A DNA stretch of 64,000 bases from Prochlorococcus marinus str. MIT 9301. GTDB lineage: Bacteria > Cyanobacteriota > Cyanobacteriia > PCC-6307 > Cyanobiaceae. The notes beneath the pieces are model-generated. The model worked only from the letters and a program-made list of their open reading frames with translations, was not told the DNA's origin and made no database searches. This document shows, in pieces, positions 7,943 to 15,727 of this stretch (position 1 is the stretch's first letter; every line of letters begins with the position of its first letter). The translations under genes and the position numbers were made by a program. The stretch spans positions 744,001 to 808,000 of the forward strand of contig NC_009091.1 in assembly GCF_000015965.1 (NCBI RefSeq), written 5' to 3'.

Positions 7943-8723
7943 ATAATCTGTTTATATTCCAAACTCCATTATTATTAGTTACCTCTACTTGAATACCAAA
8001 TAACTTATTAAGATTTTCACTATTTATAACCTTATTTTGATCTCCATCAGCGATTATTTTGCCTTCTTTTAGCATTATGACCCGGTCATAAATTTTTGTA
8101 ATCGTTGAAATATCATGAGTGACGCATAAAATTTTAGTTTTTAATTTTGATAATTCATTAACTTTATCAATTACAAAAAACTTTGATTTATAATCTAAAT
8201 TTGAAATTGGTTCATCTAAGATTAAGATTTCAGGCTTTTTGATTAATGCCCTTGCAATGAGGGAAATTTGTTTTTCTCCATCTGATAAATAGGAAAAATT
8301 CTTTTTAGATAAATTAGAAATATTCATTTTTTTGATGATTCTTTCAACCCTATAAGAATCTCTTTCAGATTTATTTTCTATGTAACAATATCTTCCATGT
8401 AGCCCACTTAAAATTAAATCAAAAACTTGTAAATTTGGATTTATTCTATTTTTTATATCATTATTTACGGTACTTATTTTATTTCTTAGTTCCCATAAAT
8501 TTATAAGTTCTTTGTTAAATATCTTCAGTTTCGATTCACTAGCTACTACTGGATATATGTTCCTATTAATTATTTCAATTAGGGATGATTTCCCTGAACC
8601 ATTTGGTCCAATTAATATTACATTTTCTGAATACGCTATCTTTAAATTTAAATCTTTAAATACTCTAAAGCCATTTTTAAAACAATTTATATTTTTTGCC
8701 TCAAACCAAAATTTATTAACCAC
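7935..8723 (-). CDS. ABC transporter ATP-binding protein
   Basis: A 262-residue ATPase. Walker A GPNGSGKSS is near 39-47, signature YLSDGEKQ is degenerate relative to LSGGQ, Walker B ILILDEP, and H-loop VTHD. It resembles ModF/YlmA- or FecE-like cytosolic ATPases rather than a complete importer. The start is GTG, whose first base is the last base of the upstream 33-residue ORF's TAG, so translation is probably coupled. No conventional permease is adjacent. Confidence 0.85.
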   Translation of the reverse strand: MVNKFWFEAKNINCFKNGFRVFKDLNLKIAYSENVILIGPNGSGKSSLIEIINRNIYPVVASESKLKIFNKELINLWELRNKISTVNNDIKNRINPNLQVFDLILSGLHGRYCYIENKSERDSYRVERIIKKMNISNLSKKNFSYLSDGEKQISLIARALIKKPEILILDEPISNLDYKSKFFVIDKVNELSKLKTKILCVTHDISTITKIYDRVIMLKEGKIIADGDQNKVINSENLNKLFGIQVEVTNNNGVWNINRLSK

Positions 8724-8824
8724 TAAAACTTATTACTCCAGAATATAATCAATTGAATCGAACTTAAAATAAATATAAATAGATAAAGCCAATTCAACCA
8801 TGAAGGTCTATTTACTTTCTTCAT
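8723..8824 (-). CDS. 33-residue single-pass membrane peptide between oxygenase and ABC ATPase
   Basis: ATG to TAG, 33 residues: a short basic N-terminus with tryptophans (KKVNRPSWLNW), then one hydrophobic helix (LYLFIFILSSIQLIIFW) and a short polar tail. It starts 3 bases after the oxygenase stop and its own stop overlaps the ATPase GTG. This packing on one strand strongly suggests a real gene in one operon. No family recognised; it could anchor or adapt a complex formed by its neighbours. Confidence 0.6.
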   Translation of the reverse strand: MKKVNRPSWLNWLYLFIFILSSIQLIIFWSNKF

Positions 8825-8827
8825 AAA

Positions 8828-10150
8828 TTATATTATTAACATGAAAAATATAAGCGGAGCAGCAAATCTTACGATTGTTTTTCTAATAATATCTATATTA
8901 TTTGCAATTTCTAACTTCTTTATCTCAGGAGGATATTTCAATATCACTTTGTCATATACATCAAGATTTTGGGTTTTGTTATTATTTTTCCATGGTTTAT
9001 CATTATCTTCAGACCTCTTGTACCACTTCCAAAAATAATTTATTATTCTATCTTCTCCCAATAATTTTATTTCATCCTTACTAATAAATCCCATATCGTG
9101 ATTATATGTTTGTGTTTTTAAAATCATATAATCCTCATCAAATATCTTATAAAAAATCTTTCTTTGAGTCTCTTTAAATAATAAGAGGTTATTAAGTAGT
9201 TTATTTTGTAGAAATTTCCTATAGTGTCTTACTATTACTCTTGCTTTGTTTTTTCCTAGAGGAATATGATCTAAAACTTGTAAATATCTTGATGAGGAAG
9301 GATCACCTTTGTAGATTAATATCCTTCCTGGAGGTATGTATTTTATCCGAATAAATTCTTTTGTAGGGTCATTCTTGTAATAATAAATACTTTCAATGTA
9401 TTTGGGATTAATATTAATTTTCTGGTTAAAACTAACAAGTACGTTTTTATTCACATCTTTATCAGGAATTGTATCGCCATGAACCCAAAAGATATGAAGA
9501 ATATCTAGGTGATTTTCAATAATCCTTGACCAATCACATTTAAAGTCAACTAATACCTCCTCAAAGACATAATCCTTATGTGCAAATCCATTTTCATATA
9601 ATTCGTAGTTACTTACAGGTGTATCTTCATTTATGTTATTTAAATCAGTCTCAGATTTTTTAGAAAAATGTACAAAAATATATCCATTTTTTTCTGAGGT
9701 TTTGTATTGAGATAAATGAATTCTTTTAGCGTAGTTATCGTAGTTATTATCAACTATATGGCGACATGTTATTCTGTCGAGATTTTGGCAACTTCCTCCA
9801 GATGAAAACTTAGCTCCATGATATGGGCAGGTTATTACTCCACCTGATAATGTTCCTCCAAAAAAGGAGGCTCCTCGGTGTGGACAAATATTTTTAATAC
9901 ACCTTACGTTTTTATTTTCATCTCTATAAAGAACAAGCGGCTCATCATAGAGTGAAAAATAATAAAGCTTATTTTTTTTTAGTTCTTTAGAGGGACAAAT
10001 TGCATACCAACCAAATAAACCTATATTTAATTCTTTTTGATTTTCTCTAATATCAAACGAGTCAATTTTTACTACCGTTCCTTTTTTAAATGGCTTAAGA
10101 ACGGTATTAAAGTCTTTTGATTTAAAAAAATTAATTTGTCTGTTTTCCAT
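8828..10150 (-). CDS. Rieske [2Fe-2S] oxygenase of the pheophorbide a oxygenase type
   Basis: A 440-residue membrane-associated mononuclear iron oxygenase. The Rieske site has Cys89-x-His91 (CPHRGA) and Cys108-x2-His111 (CPYHGA). The catalytic-domain iron site is suggested by ENHLDILHIFWVHGD, and a C-terminal hydrophobic segment (IVRFAAPLIFFMLII) would anchor it in membrane. Plant relatives (PaO, TIC55, CAO, PTC52) act on chlorophyll or phaeophorbide; the cyanobacterial substrate is not established. First gene of a tight three-gene unit with a 33-residue peptide and an ABC ATPase. Confidence 0.88.
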   Translation of the reverse strand: MENRQINFFKSKDFNTVLKPFKKGTVVKIDSFDIRENQKELNIGLFGWYAICPSKELKKNKLYYFSLYDEPLVLYRDENKNVRCIKNICPHRGASFFGGTLSGGVITCPYHGAKFSSGGSCQNLDRITCRHIVDNNYDNYAKRIHLSQYKTSEKNGYIFVHFSKKSETDLNNINEDTPVSNYELYENGFAHKDYVFEEVLVDFKCDWSRIIENHLDILHIFWVHGDTIPDKDVNKNVLVSFNQKININPKYIESIYYYKNDPTKEFIRIKYIPPGRILIYKGDPSSSRYLQVLDHIPLGKNKARVIVRHYRKFLQNKLLNNLLLFKETQRKIFYKIFDEDYMILKTQTYNHDMGFISKDEIKLLGEDRIINYFWKWYKRSEDNDKPWKNNNKTQNLDVYDKVILKYPPEIKKLEIANNIDIIRKTIVRFAAPLIFFMLII

Positions 10151-10307
10151 AAATTAATTTCTTTTTTAAATGACTGTTTATCTTTCGGAACTATAACCCA
10201 AGTAAATAATCAATTTCTTATAAAAAGAAAATTCTCTATTATTTGTAGCAATAATTATGGATCTATCGAAAAATATTGAGTCTCTGTCGTATCTATGTAT
10301 CTTTATT

Positions 10308-10502
10308 TCATGATTTTTGTATCTTTTGTGATTCTTTCAAATTTTTTATGTAATCAATAGCATCATCAATATTATTGTGGAAATTACATTGACCTAAATA
10401 ACAACCTATAAATCTTAAAAATTTTCTCTTTCCACCACTAATTTCATATCTATGTATTGTTCCGCCATCTATAGGAGCATAAATAAGTTCTGGTAGTGCC
10501 AT
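10308..10502 (-). CDS. Small conserved hypothetical protein
   Basis: A 64-residue protein with a probable beta N-terminus (IYAPIDGGTIHRYEISGGKRKF) and a C-terminal helix rich in Lys. Two cysteines (CYLGQC) are six apart. No signal or membrane segment. The family is not recognised. It is separated by 157 bases from the oxygenase gene. Confidence 0.6.
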   Translation of the reverse strand: MALPELIYAPIDGGTIHRYEISGGKRKFLRFIGCYLGQCNFHNNIDDAIDYIKNLKESQKIQKS

Positions 10503-10869
10503 ATTAATTTTGTATTTAATACTTAATAAAACAATAATTCATGTTCAAATACATTTCCATAGCTCAGTCCATATATTTAATAATTAATTTACTTATTTTG
10601 GGATAATTATTTATTGAATAACCATGTATTATTTGTTATCTATTAATTATTGATATGGATTTTTTTTATGTCGAAAGCATTTAGGCGTTTTTTAAAAAAA
10701 CTACCAAAAAAAATTCAAACTATAAAATATTCATTTAGAGAGTTTTTATCTTCAAAAATATGAAATAGCTATTGTTGTTAATAAATTTTTTAATTTTTAT
10801 ATTTTTAATAAAACATAGTCGGCAGAGTTAAATTATAAACTATATTAAACTTGCAATTTATCAAATCTT
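10503..10869. other. 367-base low-coding spacer
   Basis: A very A+T-rich spacer between divergent small genes. The only coding candidate found is the 31-codon basic peptide at 10668-10763. No tRNA, clear terminator or recognised operator is seen. Confidence 0.5.
10668..10763 (+). CDS. Possible 31-residue strongly basic peptide
   Basis: ATG to TGA, 31 residues, beginning MSKAFRRFLKKLPKKIQ. Ten Lys/Arg against one acidic residue, with hydrophobics at intervals, so it could form a cationic amphipathic helix. There is no clear ribosome site and A-rich DNA favours lysine codons, so it may be spurious. No family recognised. Confidence 0.3.
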   Translation: MSKAFRRFLKKLPKKIQTIKYSFREFLSSKI

Positions 10870-11211
10870 ATGATCATAAGAGTTTTTGCGATATTCATTT
10901 TTACTTTGCTTATTCTATTTAGTAGTCCAGTTTACTCATTAGATACTTCTTCTAAAACTCTTGAAAAGTATACTAAAAAGATTTCTAACAAGTTCACTAG
11001 AACTTACTGCAACACTACCAAATTCGGTATTTCTTATGAAGGAGCTTTGGCTTTTGCTATTGGTGAGACTAATAAGGAATTTAAAAATAATAAACTCAAT
11101 AGTTTGATAGATTATTCTCTTCTAAAAAATTCAATAGTTAATGATTTAGAAAATAATTGTCAGGTTTATGATTTTGAAATTAGTAATTTAGAAAATTTAA
11201 AATTTAACTAG
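10870..11211 (+). CDS. Secreted hypothetical protein
   Basis: A 113-residue protein with a clear signal peptide: a hydrophobic core after the start (VFAIFIFTLLILFSS) and probable cleavage after PVYS (about residue 23). The mature part is polar, with two cysteines (TYCNTT, NNCQVY) that could form a disulfide. Exported to periplasm or lumen; function unknown. Confidence 0.7.
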   Translation: MIIRVFAIFIFTLLILFSSPVYSLDTSSKTLEKYTKKISNKFTRTYCNTTKFGISYEGALAFAIGETNKEFKNNKLNSLIDYSLLKNSIVNDLENNCQVYDFEISNLENLKFN

Positions 11212-11233
11212 AAAAATGTAAATTGTTAAAGTT

Positions 11234-11416
11234 TTATTTTTTACCTATCCAATCATTAGGCTTCTCCATCATCCATTCGAAAACCCCCTTAGCATCAAGG
11301 TTTTTAGAGGCATAAACAAATAAAATTGGAAATATTAAAATTACTGTGCCAATAACTACTAACTCTATTTTACCGATCCCCATCTCAGTTACTGTTAAGG
11401 CAAAATAATGAATCAT
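11234..11416 (-). CDS. Small single-pass membrane protein
   Basis: A 60-residue protein with one membrane helix (LVVIGTVILIFPILFVYA) followed by a conserved-looking amphipathic tail with Trp residues (VFEWMMEKPNDWIG). An internal ATG at codon 12 (MGIGKIEL) is an alternative start, giving 49 residues. It resembles small thylakoid accessory proteins in size and layout, but no named family is recognised. Convergent with the secreted-protein gene. Confidence 0.6.
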   Translation of the reverse strand: MIHYFALTVTEMGIGKIELVVIGTVILIFPILFVYASKNLDAKGVFEWMMEKPNDWIGKK

Positions 11417-11579
11417 TATCGTTATTCCATTAAAATTTATATCTAAATAATTTACAAAAAATTTTAATTATTTCACTTCTTTATAAAAAAACTTAATTTT
11501 TTATAGTGAAATATTTGTATAAAGTACCTATTTTATTGAGTTAGACTTTTTAATAAATTTAATAATATACTTTTGTTAG

Positions 11580-11729
11580 ATGGTTATGAATCATGGAATA
11601 ATTTTTTTCACACCTGTTATTGCAGTATTGGTTGGATTTATAGTTTTTACAATTTTAAAAAAGAGGAAGAGATCAGCAAAAAGTATTTACAAATTAATAG
11701 ATGATTTAGAAAAAAAATACATATATTAA
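11580..11729 (+). CDS. 49-residue membrane peptide
   Basis: ATG to TAA, 49 residues. A hydrophobic helix (IIFFTPVIAVLVGFIVFTIL) is followed by a strongly basic stretch (KKRKRSAK) and a polar helix. The positive-inside rule puts the C-terminus in the cytoplasm. It accounts for much of the 334-base gap between the flanking genes; the rest of that gap (11417-11579) shows nothing recognisable. Confidence 0.5.
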   Translation: MVMNHGIIFFTPVIAVLVGFIVFTILKKRKRSAKSIYKLIDDLEKKYIY

Positions 11730-11750
11730 TCTTTTTTTTAGTAAAAAAGA

Positions 11751-12047
11751 TTAATCAAATTCTATACCAACTTCTTCTTTTAAATCTCTCTCCAAATCTG
11801 GTAGATGGGGTTCAACCCAATGATCTTTGTTATCAATACCAGCTGCATTTACATAATTCATAATGTGTTGATCCACTTGCTTGTAAAGATCATGCAAATT
11901 TAAATCCATACGAATATCATGTGCTATTTCAGAGACTTGTTGTTCTGTTAGACAATGATCAGGATGGAGTAAATCACAACATGGAATTCTCTTCTCAATC
12001 AATTCATTTAAATTGATTTTTATTTCGTAATCTTGATGTACAGTCAT
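11751..12047 (-). CDS. Conserved small soluble hypothetical protein
   Basis: A 98-residue acidic, mainly helical protein. Near the N-terminus PCCDLLHPDHC clusters three Cys and two His, which could bind a metal ion; more His residues occur in LHDLYKQVDQHIM. No membrane segment. Family not recognised; sequence quality (varied codons, ATG start, long frame) supports a real gene. Confidence 0.65.
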   Translation of the reverse strand: MTVHQDYEIKINLNELIEKRIPCCDLLHPDHCLTEQQVSEIAHDIRMDLNLHDLYKQVDQHIMNYVNAAGIDNKDHWVEPHLPDLERDLKEEVGIEFD

Positions 12048-12140
12048 TGATTTTATATCTTTTTTATTATTCTAATTATGTTTACGGTTTTGTATATCTT
12101 TAGTCAAGAAACAAAGTTCTTTAGTACCAATGCAGTAACT

Positions 12141-12290
12141 TTAGATAAATAGATCTTCCAAATCTTTATACAAATCATCATTCTCTTTTTGGTTTTCTGA
12201 AGTGCTGTGGTGATCTATAGAAAGTTCTTTTTTTGAGCTGTAGAAAAGATATCCAAGGGCTCCTAGAAGTAAGGTTGCTGGTAAGATCAT
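12141..12290 (-). CDS. 49-residue membrane-anchored acidic peptide
   Basis: ATG to TAA, 49 residues: a short N-terminal hydrophobic segment (ILPATLLLGALGYLFY), then a polar acidic tail with His-His and ending DLYKDLEDLFI. It fills half of the 319-base gap between neighbours. No family recognised. The varied composition, higher G+C than its surroundings and clean start favour a real gene. Confidence 0.5.
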   Translation of the reverse strand: MILPATLLLGALGYLFYSSKKELSIDHHSTSENQKENDDLYKDLEDLFI

Positions 12291-12366
12291 TAGTATTTTA
12301 TTGACTTATAACGAATATAGTGCAACACTTATGACAGTCAAGTGCTGAACTTTAATTAATTTTTAA

Positions 12367-12774
12367 ATGCCTACCAAGAAAAAAAGAGTTGGTTTTATTC
12401 CTAGAGATGATGTTATGAGAATAATTGATAAGTTGAGCATAGAGAACAATCTAAGTAACTCTAAAATAATAAGTATTTTGGTGGAAGAAGCACTTTCTAT
12501 AAGAGGTATATTTAATAGAAAAGATGGTAAAGCAATTCAAACACATCAGCTAAATAATGATAATAAAAAAGGGTTATCTGATAATTCTGATGTCTTTATA
12601 GATAATCAAAAATACTCAATTAATAATAACTTAGGAAATAATTTAATTCCTAGTAAATCAACCCATTTAAATGAGGAGAATCAGGAGAATCAGGAGGCTT
12701 TTGACTTGCAAACTTATAAAAAGTTTTTATCATTCTTAAAATTTCAGGAAATGTTGGATAAATATAATACTTAA
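12367..12774 (+). CDS. Putative ribbon-helix-helix-type protein
   Basis: A 135-residue protein. The first 50 residues fit a short beta strand (KKRVGFIP) then two helices (DDVMRIIDKLSIE and SNSKIISILVEEALS), the layout of CopG/Arc-type DNA-binding domains. The rest is Asn/Lys/Gln-rich and probably disordered, ending in a helix (YKKFLSFLKFQEMLDKY). Possible small regulator; no antitoxin partner gene is adjacent. Confidence 0.55.
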   Translation: MPTKKKRVGFIPRDDVMRIIDKLSIENNLSNSKIISILVEEALSIRGIFNRKDGKAIQTHQLNNDNKKGLSDNSDVFIDNQKYSINNNLGNNLIPSKSTHLNEENQENQEAFDLQTYKKFLSFLKFQEMLDKYNT

Positions 12775-12901
12775 AAAGGTGTTGCTAAGTGATACACTGT
12801 GCGTTAGGTTTAATATGTATTTATAGGAGATTCGCAAATTAAAATTATTTTTCAACATTTCAAAAACTTAAATTCAATTAATCTGTAAAATATTTATTCC
12901 T

Positions 12902-13216
12902 ATGAATTCATCTCTCCCAGTTCTATCTGTAAATCTACTCCCTCCAGACAAGCTATATTGTAATTTTAGTTATTGGAGCACTTTGTTCTCTCAGGATATG
13001 CAAATTTTATGGGATAGAGCGCATGGGGTACCTTTAGAAAAACTGCCAAAAGGAGTTTCTGATATGATTTTTCCTTATTTATTGCTTGCACTCTCAGACT
13101 ATAAGACATCGCAAATAAATAAGATGGATGGAATAGGATTAGACAATCTATTAAGCCTTTGGTTTGATAAGTACTTATTAAATAAAAATGGTTACTTCGA
13201 GCTAATTAAAAAATAA
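12902..13216 (+). CDS. Hypothetical protein
   Basis: A 104-residue soluble protein with an aromatic, Leu-rich composition and normal codon variety. No signal peptide, membrane helix or known motif is visible. It stands alone, 127 bases after the RHH-like gene. Confidence 0.55.
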   Translation: MNSSLPVLSVNLLPPDKLYCNFSYWSTLFSQDMQILWDRAHGVPLEKLPKGVSDMIFPYLLLALSDYKTSQINKMDGIGLDNLLSLWFDKYLLNKNGYFELIKK

Positions 13217-13444
13217 TATTTAAAAATTAGCTATTAATATAGAAATTTATTGCTATAAAATTTATTACGTTTGAAAAGATTTTTAAAGTGATTCTTTCCT
13301 AATTTGCACATCAATAAATAGTCTTGCTATAAATATATTAAAGTTTTGATGATGCATTCTTTAAATTTCTTTTTAGCAAATATGTGTAAAATTTTTTGAT
13401 AAAAAAAAATCAGGAGCGATATAAAATTAAGAAAAGCGAGATAA

Positions 13445-13516
13445 ATGAAATTTAATTCTAAAACTCTAAGCTTGATATTAAATCTGTTATTTTTTTTATT
13501 TATATTTATTATTTAA
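13445..13516 (+). CDS. Possible 23-residue hydrophobic peptide
   Basis: ATG to TAA: a short polar start (MKFNSKT) and one hydrophobic helix of Leu/Ile/Phe. In a T-rich genome such frames arise easily, so support is weak. Confidence 0.2.
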   Translation: MKFNSKTLSLILNLLFFLFIFII

Positions 13517-13620
13517 TTTTTTAGTCTTTATTAATTTACAAAAAATTCAAAAATTAATGTTCAATTTTGGTTGACTTTTATTGTTAATGCGATGATAATG
13601 GCAAAAATAAATTTTTAGTT

Positions 13621-13794
13621 GTGAAACTTTTTTCAGATACTTTTGATGATTTTGTTGATGATCTTCTTTTATCCGACGTTAATTTGTTAAAAGGGGAACT
13701 TGATTTTCTTCTTATGCAACATTTATTTAATTCTATAGATTTGAAGCTTATAAATAATAATGAAACTATAGATGCCGAATCATTGGCTGCTTAA
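13621..13794 (+). CDS. 57-residue acidic small protein
   Basis: GTG to TAA, 57 residues with an acidic N-terminal half (DTFDDFVDDLLLSD) and a helical middle (KGELDFLLMQHLFNSIDLKL). Composition is protein-like. It ends 5 bases before the next small ORF on the same strand, so the two are probably cotranscribed. No family recognised. Confidence 0.5.
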   Translation: MKLFSDTFDDFVDDLLLSDVNLLKGELDFLLMQHLFNSIDLKLINNNETIDAESLAA

Positions 13795-13799
13795 TTTTT

Positions 13800-13910
13800 A
13801 TGAAATTTTTTTATGAAAAGTTTTGGGTACCAGTTTTTGGTCATATCTTATCTAAATTTGTTTTTTTAATAGAAGGTAAAAAGCAGGACTCTAAAAATAA
13901 AAAAAAATAA
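13800..13910 (+). CDS. 36-residue small basic protein
   Basis: ATG to TAA, 36 residues. An aromatic amphipathic or membrane-interacting helix (FYEKFWVPVFGHILSKFVFL) precedes a Lys-rich tail. Starts 5 bases after the 57-residue ORF. Function unknown. Confidence 0.45.
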   Translation: MKFFYEKFWVPVFGHILSKFVFLIEGKKQDSKNKKK

Positions 13911-14052
13911 ATTAATTACTTTTTTTCTACATTAAGTATTTTTAAATACACAATCTATGTGAATATATTTTGATAACAACAAAAGTAGTGCTTTAATTTT
14001 ACGAACATATGCATGGTTGAAATATAACTAAATTGCTTTTTAGCAAATTAAA

Positions 14053-14232
14053 ATGAACAAAAATATTATGTTGAAGCCATATACAGTGCATTACCGTGAT
14101 TTTCAAAATATAAGATTAGAAAATTGTTTTTATGCTTCTGATGCTTACGAGGCTAGAACACTAGCAATGGAATTTAATAAGTATATTAATGAACATCCAA
14201 ACAGTATTGACCTTATAAGATGCGAACAATGA
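14053..14232 (+). CDS. 59-residue conserved-looking small protein
   Basis: ATG to TGA, 59 residues. An N-terminal beta-like segment (KPYTVHYRDFQNIRLENCFY) is followed by a helix (SDAYEARTLAMEFNKYINEH) and IDLIRCEQ. Codon use and amino-acid variety look like a genuine soluble protein. It ends 32 bases before the convergent urtE stop. No named family recognised. Confidence 0.6.
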   Translation: MNKNIMLKPYTVHYRDFQNIRLENCFYASDAYEARTLAMEFNKYINEHPNSIDLIRCEQ

Positions 14233-14264
14233 ATAAAAGTTTTTATTAATCAAGAATAATTTTT

Positions 14265-14975
14265 TTAAACACTTAAGAATTTATCTATAACTGCTTGGCT
14301 CAACTCACTAGTATTTCCGCTGGCAACAATACCTCCTCGTTGCATCGCATAATATCTATTGGCTTGTCTTACAAAATGCAAGTGTTGTTCAACTAATAAA
14401 ACACCAATTCCCGTATCTTTAATTATCTGATTGATTGCATTTTCTATGTCTAAAACTATATTTGGCTGAATACCTTCTGTTGGTTCGTCAAGTAATAGTA
14501 GTTTAGGTTTGCCTAGTAATGCTCTAGCAATAGCTAGTTGCTGTTGTTGTCCACCACTGAGATCGCCTCCTTTCCTTTGTAGAAAATCTTTTAAAATTGG
14601 GAAGAGATCATAAATAAATGGATCTATTTTCTTATTCTTAGATAATCCACCTGGCAGCGACTCCATTCCTAGCATAAGATTCTCTTCAACTGATAGGTAT
14701 GGAATAATTTCTCTCCCTTGAGGAACGTAAGCCATTCCTTTCCTCGCCCTCTGATGAGGTGCTTTTCTATTGATATTTTCGCCAATCAAATAAATATCGC
14801 CTTTTTTTTGTCTTAACAAACCAATAAGTGATTTCAATAAAGTTGTCTTGCCAACTCCATTTCTTCCAATCAAACAAACCATTTCTCCTGTTTGAACATT
14901 TAAATCTACATCTCTGAGAATATGACTTTCGCCATAATATGTATTCAATGACTTGATTTCCAGTAAGTTTTTCAT
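14265..14975 (-). CDS. urtE: Urea ABC transporter ATP-binding protein UrtE
   Basis: LivF-like ATPase, 236 residues, last gene of urtABCDE. Walker A GRNGVGKTT is at 37-45, signature LSGGQQQQLAI, Walker B LLLLDEP, then EGIQPN and the H-loop VEQHLHF typical of branched-chain amino acid/urea ATPases. Two bases separate it from urtD. It energises high-affinity urea uptake at the plasma membrane. Confidence 0.95.
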   Translation of the reverse strand: MKNLLEIKSLNTYYGESHILRDVDLNVQTGEMVCLIGRNGVGKTTLLKSLIGLLRQKKGDIYLIGENINRKAPHQRARKGMAYVPQGREIIPYLSVEENLMLGMESLPGGLSKNKKIDPFIYDLFPILKDFLQRKGGDLSGGQQQQLAIARALLGKPKLLLLDEPTEGIQPNIVLDIENAINQIIKDTGIGVLLVEQHLHFVRQANRYYAMQRGGIVASGNTSELSQAVIDKFLSV

Positions 14976-14977
14976 AA

Positions 14978-15727
14978 CTAATTCTCCGGCCTTCCTAGAT
15001 AAACATCAATAACTTTTTGATCCTTTTGTATAGTTTCCATTGTCCCCTCGCATAATACTGTGCCTTGATTTAATACTGAAACATTACTATCAAGTCTTCT
15101 TATAAATTCCATATCGTGATCTATTACCACTACGGTATTTTCTCCTGATAATGATTTTAATAAATCAGCAGTAAGATCAGTTTCTTCATCAGTTAAACCA
15201 GCAACAGGTTCATCAACTAACATTAAATCTGGCTTCTGTCCTACTAACATGGCTATCTCGAGCCATTGTTTTTGACCATGTGATAAAGAACCAGCTTTAG
15301 AATCAACTTTTTGAGCTAAATTGACAATCTTCATAAGACGTTCAATCTCATTAAGCTGCTCATCCTTAATATTTTTATTTATAAGGTTTAAGGGACTTTT
15401 AGGTGTTGACACTGATATTTCAAGGTTTTCTTGTACTGTTAGATTTTCAAAGATTCTTGGACTTTGGAACTTTCTTCCCACTCCAAGTCGAGCAATCTTA
15501 TGTTCCTTTCTACCTAGTAAAGATTTTCCTTTAAAAATTACTTCACCTTTTGTTGGCTTAACCTTTCCAGTTATTACATCAAGAAATGTGGTTTTACCTG
15601 CCCCGTTGGGTCCTATTACAGCTCTTAATTCACCTTTCTTTAAATTTAAATTAAGTTTGTTGAGAGCTAAAAAACCCTCGAAACTAACAGTAATATCTAT
15701 TAAATTCAGAAGAACTTTATTATTCAT
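14978..15727 (-). CDS. urtD: Urea ABC transporter ATP-binding protein UrtD
   Basis: LivG-like ATPase, 249 residues. Walker A GPNGAGKTT, signature LSHGQKQWLEI (His replaces the usual first Gly, as seen in UrtD proteins), Walker B LMLVDEP and H-loop VIDHDMEF. Its start overlaps the urtC end by 8 bases. Forms the ATPase pair with UrtE. Confidence 0.95.
   Translation of the reverse strand: MNNKVLLNLIDITVSFEGFLALNKLNLNLKKGELRAVIGPNGAGKTTFLDVITGKVKPTKGEVIFKGKSLLGRKEHKIARLGVGRKFQSPRIFENLTVQENLEISVSTPKSPLNLINKNIKDEQLNEIERLMKIVNLAQKVDSKAGSLSHGQKQWLEIAMLVGQKPDLMLVDEPVAGLTDEETDLTADLLKSLSGENTVVVIDHDMEFIRRLDSNVSVLNQGTVLCEGTMETIQKDQKVIDVYLGRPEN

Larger units (their letters stand above)
13217..14264. other. 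1.05-kb stretch holding only tiny ORFs
   Basis: No gene over 60 codons on either strand. Four short plus-strand frames are listed separately (23, 57, 36 and 59 codons). The sequence between them is strongly A+T-rich. No tRNA, repeat array or transposase remnant is seen. Confidence 0.6.

Noticed and set aside
8841-9038. Frame opposite the Rieske oxygenase
   Set aside because: Shadow of the C-terminal membrane segment of the oxygenase; no independent signal.
10258-10314. 18-codon plus-strand frame (MDLSKNIES...)
   Set aside because: Too short, no ribosome site, and overlaps the end of the 64-residue minus-strand gene.
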